A DNA stretch of 64,000 nucleotides, taken from assembly GCF_024171925.1 (NCBI RefSeq), contig NZ_JAMTCO010000003.1, forward strand, positions 62,001 to 126,000, read 5' to 3'. The notes below the pieces were generated by a model that was not told the DNA's origin, ran no database searches, and worked only from the letters and a program-made list of their open reading frames with translations. Shown piece by piece: positions 51,868 through 60,548 of the stretch. The DNA is from Actinokineospora diospyrosa. Its GTDB lineage: Bacteria > Actinomycetota > Actinomycetes > Mycobacteriales > Pseudonocardiaceae. Numbering within the stretch: position 1 is the stretch's first letter; each line of letters starts with the position of its first letter. Both the position numbers and the translations under genes were made by a program.

Positions 51868-53016
51868 ATGACCAGTCTGGCCACGGTGGCAGTGCACGCG
51901 GGACGCGAAGACCTCGCGGGGCTCGGGGTGCACGTGCCCCCGATCGATCTCTCCACGACCAACCCAATCCCCGACATCGACTCCGGCGGGGCCGCTTACG
52001 AGGCCCTCGCCACCGGCGGGTTACCCCCTGCCGAGGGTGGCCTCGTCTACCAGCGACTGTGGAACCCGACCGTCGCCCGGTTCGAGTCGGCTCTAGCGCG
52101 GTTGGAGGATGCCGAGCAAGCGGTCGCATTCGGCTCTGGCATGGCGGCGCTCGCTGCCTGCCTCACGGCCACGGTCGCCGCGGGAAAACCCCACATCGTC
52201 GCCGTCAGGCCCCTCTATGGCGGTTCTGATCACGTGCTCGCCACCGGCCTTCTGGGAACCTCGGTCACTTGGGCCACCCCGGACGGCATCGCGGCGGCGT
52301 TGCGTAAGGACACCGGGTTCGTCTTGGTCGAGACTCCCGCCAACCCCACCCTGGACCTGATCGACCTGGCCTCTGTCGCCGAGCAGGCGAACGGGGTGCC
52401 CGTCATCGTGGACAACACCTTCGCCACGCCCGTCTTGCAGCGTCCTCTTGAGCACGGTGCGGCCTTGGTCCTCCACTCGGCGACGAAGTACCTAGGCGGG
52501 CACGGCGACGTCATTGGCGGCGTTGTGGCCACCTCCGCGGATTGGGCTACCAAGCTCAGGCAGGTCCGAGCGGTCACCGGCGGGCTCATGCACCCCCTCG
52601 CCGCCTACCTGCTCCACCGAGGCCTGCAGACCCTGCCGATCCGCGTGCTGACCCAGCAGGACAACGCCAAGAGGATCGCGGCGTGGCTGTCGGACCACGA
52701 GTACGTGCGCGAGGTCCACTTCCCGTCCGGCCCGCTCGTCGGCACCCAGATGTCCGGCCCCGGCGCGATGATCGCCTTCGCCGTGGCGGGCCCGGACGAG
52801 GCGGCGCGCACGGTGGCGGGCGTCCGGCTGATCACCCACGCGGTGTCCCTCGGCGGCGTCGACACCCTGATCCAGCACCCGGCCTCGCTCACCCACCGCC
52901 CGGTGGCGCCCTCCGCCAAACCGCACGCCGCTGTGCTGCGAATATCGGTTGGGCTTGAGCACCCGGACGACATCCAGGCCGATCTGGACTACGCGCTCAA
53001 GGATGCCCACCGCTGA
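51868..53016 (+). CDS. Trans-sulfuration PLP enzyme (cystathionine gamma-lyase-like)
   Basis: 382 residues, GAGGAGGGTGCGGG before the ATG. The PLP lysine is Lys207 (SATKYLGGHGD). Pairing with an Lrp/AsnC gene resembles methionine gamma-lyase loci, but the Cys of methionine gamma-lyase active sites is missing (the corresponding block is RPLYGGSDH), so gamma-lyase on cystathionine or a related C-S lyase is more likely. It adds to metY-metX as a second sulfur amino-acid locus in the window. Confidence 0.88.
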   Translation: MTSLATVAVHAGREDLAGLGVHVPPIDLSTTNPIPDIDSGGAAYEALATGGLPPAEGGLVYQRLWNPTVARFESALARLEDAEQAVAFGSGMAALAACLTATVAAGKPHIVAVRPLYGGSDHVLATGLLGTSVTWATPDGIAAALRKDTGFVLVETPANPTLDLIDLASVAEQANGVPVIVDNTFATPVLQRPLEHGAALVLHSATKYLGGHGDVIGGVVATSADWATKLRQVRAVTGGLMHPLAAYLLHRGLQTLPIRVLTQQDNAKRIAAWLSDHEYVREVHFPSGPLVGTQMSGPGAMIAFAVAGPDEAARTVAGVRLITHAVSLGGVDTLIQHPASLTHRPVAPSAKPHAAVLRISVGLEHPDDIQADLDYALKDAHR

Positions 53017-53061
53017 CATAGGTTCGGAAGGACCGACCTGCGGCAGAGAGATACGGACACC

Positions 53062-53535
53062 ATGGGCCAGCCAGCCGACATCGACGCAACCGACCTCGCC
53101 ATCCTGCGCGAACTGCAACGCGACGCACGGGTGCAGAACAAGGAACTCGCCTCCATAGTCGGCGTAGCCCCGTCGACGGCACTAGAGCGGGTCCGGTCCT
53201 TGCGGCGACGCGGTGTGCTCACCGGATTCCACGCCACGGTCAGCCTCGCCGCGCTCGGTAGGCCTATAAGCGCTCTGCTGTCCGTCCGGGTAAGACCGCA
53301 CCGGCAGCGCGTAGTGGAGGAGTTCAAGGCCTTCGTCCTAGAGCAGCCGGAGACGGTGTCGCTGCTGCACGTGGCGGGCCCGGATGACTACCTGATCCAG
53401 GTAGCCGTGCCGGACACCACGCACCTCCAGCAGCTGCTCATCTCCCGGCTGCTCAACCGGACGGAGGTGGTCTCGGTGAACACGCTGCTGGTCTTCGAGG
53501 CCATCACCAGCCCGGTGCAGACCCCCATCATCTAG
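53062..53535 (+). CDS. Lrp/AsnC-family regulator
   Basis: 157 residues: N-terminal helix-turn-helix (DLAILRELQRDARVQNKELASIVGVAPSTALERVRSL) and RAM/AsnC ligand domain. It starts 45 bases after the trans-sulfuration enzyme on the same strand, and probably senses an amino acid and controls that gene. A strong terminator follows. Confidence 0.9.
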   Translation: MGQPADIDATDLAILRELQRDARVQNKELASIVGVAPSTALERVRSLRRRGVLTGFHATVSLAALGRPISALLSVRVRPHRQRVVEEFKAFVLEQPETVSLLHVAGPDDYLIQVAVPDTTHLQQLLISRLLNRTEVVSVNTLLVFEAITSPVQTPII

Positions 53536-53549
53536 AAACTTCCGTCTAA

Positions 53550-53592
53550 AACGCCGAACGGCCGGACCCGATGGGCCCGGCCGTTCGGCGTT
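53550..53592. terminator. Bidirectional terminator
   Basis: AACGCCGAACGGCCGG, 11-base loop, exact 16-base complement between the Lrp gene and the convergent sortase substrate. Confidence 0.9.
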
Positions 53593-53599
53593 CAACGGA

Positions 53600-54250
53600 C
53601 TAGTTGCTGCTGCGCTTGCGGCGCGCGATGACCAGCGCGCCGCCGCCACCCAGCACCAGCAGGCCGCCGATGGCCAGCGGCACACCGACGTTGGAGCCGG
53701 TGTCGGGCAGGTCGTTCGGGTTCGGCGCGACCGTGGTGGTCGGCGAGATCACCGTGCTGGCGGTGGTCGGCGCGGTCGAGGACGGCGTCGTCGACACCGT
53801 GGTGCTCGGCGTGGTGGTGGTCGTCGTCGAGGTGTTGGTCGGCTTGGTCGTCTCGGTCTTGCACGCCTTCACGTTCTCGACCTCGTGCAGCTCCCAGTCG
53901 GGCTTGTTGGGGTCCGGCACGATGTCGACGTCGAAGGTGAGCTTGTGGTCGACGGTGCCGTCGAGCTCCCAGGTCTTCTTCTCGAGCGCGCTCTTGAACG
54001 TGGTGTCGAGCAGCGTCTTGTCGCCGTCCTTGACGACCGCCTTGTTCGTGACGTCCTTCGAGTCCTGGTACGAGTCGGCCTTGATCCAGACCGTGAGCAC
54101 GCCGGTCTCGCGGTCGCAGTTGACCCCGTAGGTCGGGGTGTGCGCGCTCGCGCTGCCTGCGAACAGCGACAGGGCCGCGGCGGCGAGGGTCGTGACAACG
54201 GCGACGCGGCCCGCGGAGCGGAGCCAATCGCGGGAGAGGGACGTGCGCAA
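53600..54250 (-). CDS. LPDTG sortase-anchored surface protein
   Basis: 216 residues from a TTG at 54250, chosen because GGAG lies 6 bases before it and it puts the start at a signal peptide (cleaved after AGSASA, residue 36); the frame opens at 54418. A Cys45/Cys130 pair lies in the globular part. A Thr/Ser/Pro stalk (136-178) leads to LPDTG (181-185), a membrane span and a basic end. Sortase would link it to peptidoglycan (established for LPXTG proteins). No sortase gene is nearby. Confidence 0.85.
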   Translation of the reverse strand: MRTSLSRDWLRSAGRVAVVTTLAAAALSLFAGSASAHTPTYGVNCDRETGVLTVWIKADSYQDSKDVTNKAVVKDGDKTLLDTTFKSALEKKTWELDGTVDHKLTFDVDIVPDPNKPDWELHEVENVKACKTETTKPTNTSTTTTTTPSTTVSTTPSSTAPTTASTVISPTTTVAPNPNDLPDTGSNVGVPLAIGGLLVLGGGGALVIARRKRSSN

Positions 54251-54577
54251 GGGGACTCCAACCTCAGCAGGGGGCGACTGCGGCGCCGACACGAACGAAT
54301 GACGGTCGAGCCACCGACGGTGGTGCGGCGTGAGAGTAGTCACCCCTTTGGGTGGAACTTTCGGCGGGTAGGCACTGTTTGTGTCGCGGTTACCCAGCTG
54401 ATACCTCGCGACCATCACCTGCAGGTGTGAACCCCATCGATATGTGTCCTGTTTGTGTCAGTGACATCACTCGTTACCCATGACTCATTCGGGTGATGTA
54501 GACAGGCGGTACGAGCACAACGTGTCATCGACAGTCGAGTCCGCTCGGCGGTGGCACCGGCCAATCGGGTGATCACG
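54251..54577. other. 327-base region upstream of the sortase substrate
   Basis: It holds the leaders of the sortase substrate (minus) and the unknown gene (plus), including a CATCAC...GTGATG inverted repeat with a short stem around 54460-54505. No gene is supported, and no confident promoter was read. Confidence 0.4.
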
Positions 54578-55084
54578 ATGAGCCAGCCTTGCCAACAGTC
54601 ACATCCGTCCGACCCGGCAGACTTGTCGGATCCCGCAGACTTGTCCGACCCCACAAACCTGCGCGAGATCGATGACCTCCTGCGCGCGGTCGTCGCGGAC
54701 GGCTTCACCGTGTTCCTGTGCGGTGGGTCCGACCAGCCGGAGGCGATCGTGGCCACCTACGCGTGGGAGACCCACGTCGACTACGTGGTCATCAAGGACG
54801 CGCACGACGTCACCGCGGCGAGATCGCGGCTGGTGCGGGACTGGGACGTGTTCACCGCCGAGTCCGTGGTCTGGTCCTACCAGGGCCACGCCCGCTGGGC
54901 GCTGCGCGCGATCCTCGACCTGCTGCCCCCCGAGCACCCGAACGCCCCGGGGGAGGACTACCCGGCGCCCGCGGGCCTGCGGGTCGAGCCGGGGTTCTTG
55001 ACCTCGGTGTCGGTCCGCACGCCCCGCCCCGGCCTGGTCGCCCGCCGCGCCATGCGGCTGCGCCTCGCCGCCCGGGAGCGCTAG
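54578..55084 (+). CDS. Hypothetical protein
   Basis: 168 residues from the ATG at 54578 (a GTG at 54551 is possible). The N-terminus has three repeats of the type SDPADL coded by 15-base repeats. A globular part follows (LREIDDLLRAVVADGFTVFLCGG...), then an Arg-rich end. The family is not known; conserved blocks WETHVDYVVIKDAHDVTAARSRL suggest a real protein. Confidence 0.6.
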   Translation: MSQPCQQSHPSDPADLSDPADLSDPTNLREIDDLLRAVVADGFTVFLCGGSDQPEAIVATYAWETHVDYVVIKDAHDVTAARSRLVRDWDVFTAESVVWSYQGHARWALRAILDLLPPEHPNAPGEDYPAPAGLRVEPGFLTSVSVRTPRPGLVARRAMRLRLAARER

Positions 55085-55169
55085 GCACCGGGAGCGCTGG
55101 TCACCCGGTGCGGGTGGGATCGCGAGGGGTCTGAGAGCGCTCACAGGCTGCCGCGAGGATTATCAAGGG

Positions 55170-56273
55170 ATGAAACGAGTCCTGACCGCGCTAGCAGTGG
55201 CCGCCGCGGCTGCCTGGGTCGCCTGGGATGTGCCTATCGCGCTCGGACGCCGACCCCGTGGCGAGAGGGTTACCCGATCGCCCCAGTACCGGGATGGCGC
55301 CTTCCGCAACCAAGCCACGCCCAAGCCGGTGGAGCCGGGTGCCATGCGCAACACGCTGCGCACGCTGGTTCGCGAGAACGCCGGGCGTAAGCCCGCCGGT
55401 CCGATCCCGGTCGTCGGGCCTCTAGCGCCCATCGACACCGGGCTGCACATCACGTGGCACGGACACGCCACTAGCTTGATTGAGCTAGACGGCGCCCGGG
55501 TGCTGCTGGACCCCGTGTGGAGCGAGCGCGTCTCCCCGTCCCGGTTGGTCGGGCCGCGTCGGTTGCACCAACCGCCGCAGCCGATCGAGGCACTACCCCG
55601 CCTGGACGCCGTAGTCATCTCGCACGACCACTACGACCACCTCGACCTCGGTGCCATCCGTGCTCTCGTGCGCACTCAAGAGGCGCCGTTCGTGGTCCCG
55701 CTCGGCATCGGCGCGCACCTGGAGCGCTGGCGGGTGCCCGCGAACCGGATCATCGAACTCGACTGGCACGAGTCCGTCGAGATCGGCGCGGTAACCCTGA
55801 CCGCGACCCCCGCGCAGCACTTCTCCGGCAGGGGGTTCAAGCGCGACGGCACCCTATGGGCCTCTTGGGTGATCAGTGCTGAGCAGAAGGGCGGCCAAGA
55901 GAACGGCGGCCAGGAGAACAACGTCTTCTACACCGGCGACTCCGGCTACTTCGCGGGTTACCGGGAGATCGGCGCCCAGTACGGCCCGTTCGACGCCACC
56001 CTCGTGCAGATCGGTGCCTACGCGCCGGGCTGGCCCGACATCCACATGACACCGGAAGAGGGCGTCGCCTCCCACGTCGACGTGCGTGGTGGGTTGCTGA
56101 TCCCGGTGCACTGGGCGACCTTCAGCCTGGCTCCGCACCCGTGGACGGACCCCGTGGACCGCCTCTTGGTCGAGGCCGACAAACAGGGCGTCACGGTAGC
56201 CATACCGAAGCCGGGCGAGCGGGTAGACGTATCGGCCCCGCCCAAGCTGGACTACTGGTGGAGCGACTGCTAG
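55170..56273 (+). CDS. Metallo-beta-lactamase-fold hydrolase (NAPE-PLD/RomA-like)
   Basis: 367 residues with a hydrophobic N-terminus (membrane anchor, residues 1-25). The HxHxDH motif is H152-D-H154-Y-D156-H157 (SHDHYDHLD). Later His/Asp ligands are in GDSGYF and PVHWATF. The layout (TWHGHATSLIELDGARVLLDPVWSERVSP) matches the NAPE-PLD/UlaG-type lactamase-fold enzymes that split phosphodiesters or lactones. Probably membrane-associated; the substrate is unknown. Confidence 0.9.
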   Translation: MKRVLTALAVAAAAAWVAWDVPIALGRRPRGERVTRSPQYRDGAFRNQATPKPVEPGAMRNTLRTLVRENAGRKPAGPIPVVGPLAPIDTGLHITWHGHATSLIELDGARVLLDPVWSERVSPSRLVGPRRLHQPPQPIEALPRLDAVVISHDHYDHLDLGAIRALVRTQEAPFVVPLGIGAHLERWRVPANRIIELDWHESVEIGAVTLTATPAQHFSGRGFKRDGTLWASWVISAEQKGGQENGGQENNVFYTGDSGYFAGYREIGAQYGPFDATLVQIGAYAPGWPDIHMTPEEGVASHVDVRGGLLIPVHWATFSLAPHPWTDPVDRLLVEADKQGVTVAIPKPGERVDVSAPPKLDYWWSDC

Positions 56274-56281
56274 CTCGACGG

Positions 56282-57289
56282 CTAGATGGTGACGCCCAAC
56301 CGGACCAGGGCCCGGGCGTAGGCGTGCTCGCCGCTGTAGGACCACGGCAGCGATGACGGCCGGTTGCCCACCTTGGCCAGGTGCCACCGCGCCCGGTCGA
56401 GGTCACCGGACTCCAACATCGCCCAGCCGAACAGGTTGTGGACCTCTTTCGCGAAGACGCCGGAGGCGGACCCCTTGGTGTCCGCCTCCGCCAACTCCGC
56501 CTTCAACCGCGGGGTGAAGTACCGGGCGTTGAGCTTCACGTACGCCCACGCGCTGCCCTCGGCGATGAACCTGTCGCCCTCGTTGAGCAGGTACTCGGCG
56601 TGCGCGATAGGCAACATCGCCACCAGAGGACTGCCGGGCGCCGCCTTGGCCACCGTGTCGCGAGCGAAGGACAGCATCTCCTCGTGCGAGCCACCCCACT
56701 TCAACGCGAGCGTCTGGAGCCGCCCGACGTGCGCGGGGTAAGAGGTCGGGCAGCGTTGCATCGCCTCTAGCCAGACGAAGTCCCGCTGCGGTTGGTCGAG
56801 CCGCATCCCGCGCGCGTACCGCTGCAACTCCACCCACGGGGTCGCGTCCTCAGGAGCCAACCGGGCGGAGGCCATCAGCGGATCGCGAGCCTCGCGCAGG
56901 CGGGAGAAGAACAGCTTCAACCGCTCCTCGCCGACCGTGCGCGCCCAGCGACCGCCGCGGATCTCCCACGCCTCGGCGATCAGCGTGCTGCCCAGCCACA
57001 GCAGCACGTCCGCCGCCTCGCCCTGGTCGAGTTCGTCGGTGGTCAGCAGTTCGCGGATCTCGGTGGACTGCCCGATCGCGGCGTCGGCGAGCGCCCGGAC
57101 CCGCAGGGTGCGCGCCTCGTGGTCGTCGCGGCACTCGCGCAGCAGGGCGAGCGCGGCCTTGCGGTGCCCGTCGGTCACCGCGTCGACCCCGATGTCGAGC
57201 GCGAAGTCGTCCCAGCACCGGTCCAGGACCAGGTGCTCGGCGAGCGCGGCGGCCTCCGCCTTGGCCTTCCTGCGACCGAACAGTCCCAT
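56282..57289 (-). CDS. Hypothetical helical-repeat protein
   Basis: 335 residues, all-helical with repeated WxxA/LAxAxxRLAP patterns, similar to TPR/SEL1-type solenoids (e.g. AKEVHNLFGWAMLESGDLDRARWHLAKVG near the C-terminus). It starts MGLFGRRKAKAEAAALAE. It has no known domain and is probably a scaffold. It converges with the lactamase-fold gene, whose stop is only 8 bases away. Confidence 0.7.
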   Translation of the reverse strand: MGLFGRRKAKAEAAALAEHLVLDRCWDDFALDIGVDAVTDGHRKAALALLRECRDDHEARTLRVRALADAAIGQSTEIRELLTTDELDQGEAADVLLWLGSTLIAEAWEIRGGRWARTVGEERLKLFFSRLREARDPLMASARLAPEDATPWVELQRYARGMRLDQPQRDFVWLEAMQRCPTSYPAHVGRLQTLALKWGGSHEEMLSFARDTVAKAAPGSPLVAMLPIAHAEYLLNEGDRFIAEGSAWAYVKLNARYFTPRLKAELAEADTKGSASGVFAKEVHNLFGWAMLESGDLDRARWHLAKVGNRPSSLPWSYSGEHAYARALVRLGVTI

Positions 57290-57408
57290 GCGGGCAGCGT
57301 AGTCACTCAGAAATACGCGCTAGGCACTGTCCGGCGAGTCCGGCACGCGCTATCCGCGCTCACCGATCCCACGCACCAGACCCACCGGACAGCGCCTAGG
57401 CTCGGTTC

Positions 57409-57930
57409 GTGCTCTCCTTCCGCCGCGCCACCCTCGACGACGTCGACGCCTTGGTACCCCTGGTCGAATCCGCTTATCGCGGCGACGCGAGCAGGCAGGG
57501 CTGGACCACGGAGGCCGATCTGCTCGACGGCCAGCGCACCGACCCGGACGGGGTCGCCGAGGTCATCACCGCCGACAAGAGCGTCGTGGTGATCGCCGAG
57601 CAGGACGGTGCCCTGGTCGCCTGCTGCCACGTCGCGCAGGAGAACGGCGCCGGGTACTTCGGGATGTTCGCCGTGGACCCCGGGCGTCAGGCGGGCGGGG
57701 TCGGCAGGCTCACCTTGGCCGAGGCGGAACGCGTCGTCGCCGAGGAGTGGGGCCTGCCGGAGATGCGGATGAAGGTCCTCACCGCACGTGCCGACCTCGT
57801 CGCCTGGTACGTCCGCCGCGGCTACACCCAGACCGGCGAGCTCATCCCCTTCCCGTACGGGGATGACCGGTTTGGCCTACCGCGCCGCGATGACCTCGCC
57901 TTCGAGCTCCTCGTGAAGAAGCTGGTCTGA
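57409..57930 (+). CDS. GNAT-family N-acetyltransferase
   Basis: 173 residues. GNAT motifs: MFAVDPGRQAGGVGRLTLAEAE (acetyl-CoA binding, G-x-G-x-G/A-like), YVRRGYTQTGE near the end. TAGGCT (57397-57402) ends 6 bases before the GTG at 57409, so the gene is probably leaderless. The substrate is unknown. Confidence 0.85.
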   Translation: MLSFRRATLDDVDALVPLVESAYRGDASRQGWTTEADLLDGQRTDPDGVAEVITADKSVVVIAEQDGALVACCHVAQENGAGYFGMFAVDPGRQAGGVGRLTLAEAERVVAEEWGLPEMRMKVLTARADLVAWYVRRGYTQTGELIPFPYGDDRFGLPRRDDLAFELLVKKLV

Positions 57931-57987
57931 TCGGCACGTGTCCGACGCGTCGCGGTGAGTGTCGGATGCGCGCGCGACAATGGGTGC

Positions 57988-59481
57988 GTGCCCTCGATCC
58001 ACGATCACATCGCCGGTCACCTCGATCCCAGCGGTCGCGGCCTGCTCCCCGGTGGGGACGTGCTGCCGGACGCCCAGATCGACCACCGGCAAGGGGGCGG
58101 TCTGGTCCCGTGGTCGGACGGCACCGCGCTGACCCACCACCCAGCGGACGTCACCACGGCGCTGCCCGCTTTGGTCGCCGCTGCGATCACCGACGGGGAC
58201 TACGGCGCGCTCTACACCGCGTTGTGCGAGCGCGAGGTCCTCGCCGAACTGGATGACGTCTTGTCCGGAGTGCGGTCGTTGGGCCTGCCGGACGCCGTGC
58301 GCGCGCTCGGCAGGCGGTTGGCGACCGAGGCTGAACACCGCGCACCGGTGAAGTTCGGCATTGCGCTCTTGAGCCTGGGTGCGGACGCCGACGACGTAGA
58401 TGTCGTGCTGCGGTTGGGCAGGCATGAAGAGTTCACCCTCTACGCCTTCGCCACTGTGCAGGCCACTCAAGTCGACCCCGAGCCTGCCTTGCTCGCCTTG
58501 GTCAGTGGGGTCGAAGGGTGGGGTCGGATCGGTGTGGTGGAACGGCTCGGTGACGCTACCGGCCCGCTCTTGCGGGATTGGTTGCTGCGCGGCGGTTTCC
58601 GCAACACGGTCCTCGACGGCTACCTCGCCCACCGCGCTGCCACCATCGGCGGCCTTGTCCCCGCGTTGTCTGCAACGGACGTCGACGACGAACTGCTCGA
58701 CGCCGCCGCCGACATCATCTGTGCCCTGATCGAAGGCGGGCCTGCCGAGGACATCGACGACTACGACGATGCCCCCATCGCCCTGTCCCTTCTGACCGGC
58801 CACCTAACCCGCCGCGCGCACAGCCTCCGACACTTCGTGGCCACCGCCCGCATAGAGGAGTTCCTCGCCAGCCCGGGTTGGGAGCGGCGGTACGCCAAGG
58901 GCTGGGACCTGAGCCGCCACGAAACCCTGGTGCGGCGCTGCCGAGACCTGATGGCCGAGCCGCGCTGGCCCGCGCTCACCGTGCGCGATCTCGAGTCCGC
59001 CGACGACCGCACCTTCCACGACGCCGCGTACGCGGCCGCGGTGCTGGGCATCGACCGCTTCCCGGCCTCCCTGCGCCGGGTCCGCGCCGACGCCTCGCCC
59101 GCGGCCTGGGCGGGCCTGGTCGCGCAGGCCACCGAGGAGCGGCTGCCGCAGATCCTCGACACCGCCTCGGCCGTTCTGCGGCTGTCGGACCTGGGCACCG
59201 GGCCCGGCGACATCGCCGGGATCGGCGCCAGGTGGAACGACCACGCCGTGCTCGACGTCGTGGTCACCGCGCTGCGCGAGTTCCCCGGCCGCGGGGTGGA
59301 GTTCGTGCTGACCTCGCTGCGCTGCCCGGTGGTCCGCAACCGGGTGATGGCGGTCCGGACGCTGACCGGCTGGGGGCCCGAGACCTGGCAGCCGGACGTG
59401 CAGACCGCCCTGCGCGCTGCGGTGGCCCAGGAGCCGGACCCGACCGTGCGGGAGAGCATGGCGCAGCTGCTCACCCACTAA
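57988..59481 (+). CDS. Hypothetical helical-repeat protein
   Basis: 497 residues, start at the GTG 57988; CAATGG just upstream would act as -10 for a leaderless message, and the frame opens at 57955. Helical throughout with HEAT-like repeats of 35-45 residues (LGRHEEFTLYAFATVQATQ...; RVRADASPAAWAGLVAQATEE). No catalytic motif; probably a scaffold or adaptor. Function unknown. Confidence 0.7.
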   Translation: MPSIHDHIAGHLDPSGRGLLPGGDVLPDAQIDHRQGGGLVPWSDGTALTHHPADVTTALPALVAAAITDGDYGALYTALCEREVLAELDDVLSGVRSLGLPDAVRALGRRLATEAEHRAPVKFGIALLSLGADADDVDVVLRLGRHEEFTLYAFATVQATQVDPEPALLALVSGVEGWGRIGVVERLGDATGPLLRDWLLRGGFRNTVLDGYLAHRAATIGGLVPALSATDVDDELLDAAADIICALIEGGPAEDIDDYDDAPIALSLLTGHLTRRAHSLRHFVATARIEEFLASPGWERRYAKGWDLSRHETLVRRCRDLMAEPRWPALTVRDLESADDRTFHDAAYAAAVLGIDRFPASLRRVRADASPAAWAGLVAQATEERLPQILDTASAVLRLSDLGTGPGDIAGIGARWNDHAVLDVVVTALREFPGRGVEFVLTSLRCPVVRNRVMAVRTLTGWGPETWQPDVQTALRAAVAQEPDPTVRESMAQLLTH

Positions 59482-59540
59482 GCGGCACGTCACCACCGCC
59501 CACCACCCACACGCGTGTACCGGCGAGTAACATGTACGCC

Positions 59541-59984
59541 ATGACGACGCGGCAGGTGAGTGACAGCAGGGTCGTGGGCGCGCCTGCTCAGGTGATCTTC
59601 GGGATGCTGGTCGACCCGGCGCAGCACCCGCTGATCGACGGGTCCGGCACGGTGGTGGCCGCGCGCTCCACCGGACCGCGGCGGCTGGAGCTGGGGTCGC
59701 GGTTCGGCATGGACATGCGGATCGGTCTGCCCTACAAGATCCTCAACACCGTGGTGGAGTACGAGGAGGGCGCGCTCATCGCCTGGCGGCACTTCTACGG
59801 CCACCGCTGGCGCTGGCAGCTGCGCGACCTCGGCGACGGCCGCACCGAGGTGACCGAGACCTTCGACTGGTCGACCGCGCGGATCGGGTTCCTGCTGGAG
59901 CTGGTGCGCTTCCCCGGCAAGAACCTCAACGCGATCCGGGCGACCCTGGACCGGCTGGTGCAGCGCTACCCGGTGCCCGGCTGA
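59541..59984 (+). CDS. SRPBCC-fold protein
   Basis: 147 residues from the ATG at 59541, with TAACAT (59528-59533) seven bases upstream, another likely leaderless start. The helix-grip START-like fold (GAPAQVIFGMLVDPAQHPLIDGSGTV, DWSTARIGFLLE) suggests lipid or polyketide handling. It follows the helical-repeat protein on the same strand. Confidence 0.82.
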   Translation: MTTRQVSDSRVVGAPAQVIFGMLVDPAQHPLIDGSGTVVAARSTGPRRLELGSRFGMDMRIGLPYKILNTVVEYEEGALIAWRHFYGHRWRWQLRDLGDGRTEVTETFDWSTARIGFLLELVRFPGKNLNAIRATLDRLVQRYPVPG

Positions 59985-60025
59985 GTTGTCAAGCGGCCAT
60001 CACCCGGTGGTGCGACCATGGGTGC

Positions 60026-60475
60026 ATGACAGTTCCGCAAGAGCCCGACCCGAGGCGCACCCACGCCTTACCGGCGGACGACCAGTACGTGCGTCCCGCC
60101 AGTGAAGAAGTGGTCAGCGAGCGGGTCGAGGACAGCTACGCAGGCCGGGTGCGCACGGTGCGCATGGTGTGCTCGGCCATCACCTTCGTGGTCAGCCTGT
60201 TCGCCGTCGTGCTGGTCGCGCAGATCATCCTGGTCCTCGCGGAAGCCAACCCCCGCAACGGGTTCGCCTCCTTCGTGGACGGCTTCTCCGGCGGGGTCTC
60301 GCTGGGCTTCGACGGCCTGTTCACCCCCGACTCGGAGAAGGCGGCCGTGCTGTTCAACTACGGCACCGCGGCCATCGTGTGGCTGCTCATCGGCGCCGCG
60401 CTCACCTACCTCATCCGCAAGTTCGCGCTACCCGGCCCCCGACGGGAGGTCCGGTACCGCCGCACCGTGGAGTGA
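60026..60475 (+). CDS. Small membrane protein
   Basis: 149 residues, two membrane spans (about 47-70 and 108-130) with a polar N-terminal half and a loop rich in Gly (FVDGFSGGVSLGFDGLF). The function is unknown; typical of small actinobacterial membrane proteins. Confidence 0.7.
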   Translation: MTVPQEPDPRRTHALPADDQYVRPASEEVVSERVEDSYAGRVRTVRMVCSAITFVVSLFAVVLVAQIILVLAEANPRNGFASFVDGFSGGVSLGFDGLFTPDSEKAAVLFNYGTAAIVWLLIGAALTYLIRKFALPGPRREVRYRRTVE

Positions 60476-60487
60476 TCCACCGGTGCG

Positions 60488-60525
60488 AGGTCTTGGCCGT
60501 GTCCCGCACGACACGGCCAAGACCT
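60488..60525. terminator. Bidirectional terminator
   Basis: AGGTCTTGGCCGTGTC, 6-base loop, exact 16-base complement between the small membrane protein and treZ, converging. Confidence 0.9.
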
Positions 60526-60548
60526 ATGTCACGAGCCGGTTCGCGACC

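Noticed and set aside
51868-53016. Naming the lyase methionine gamma-lyase (mdeA)
   Set aside because: The diagnostic active-site Cys is missing.
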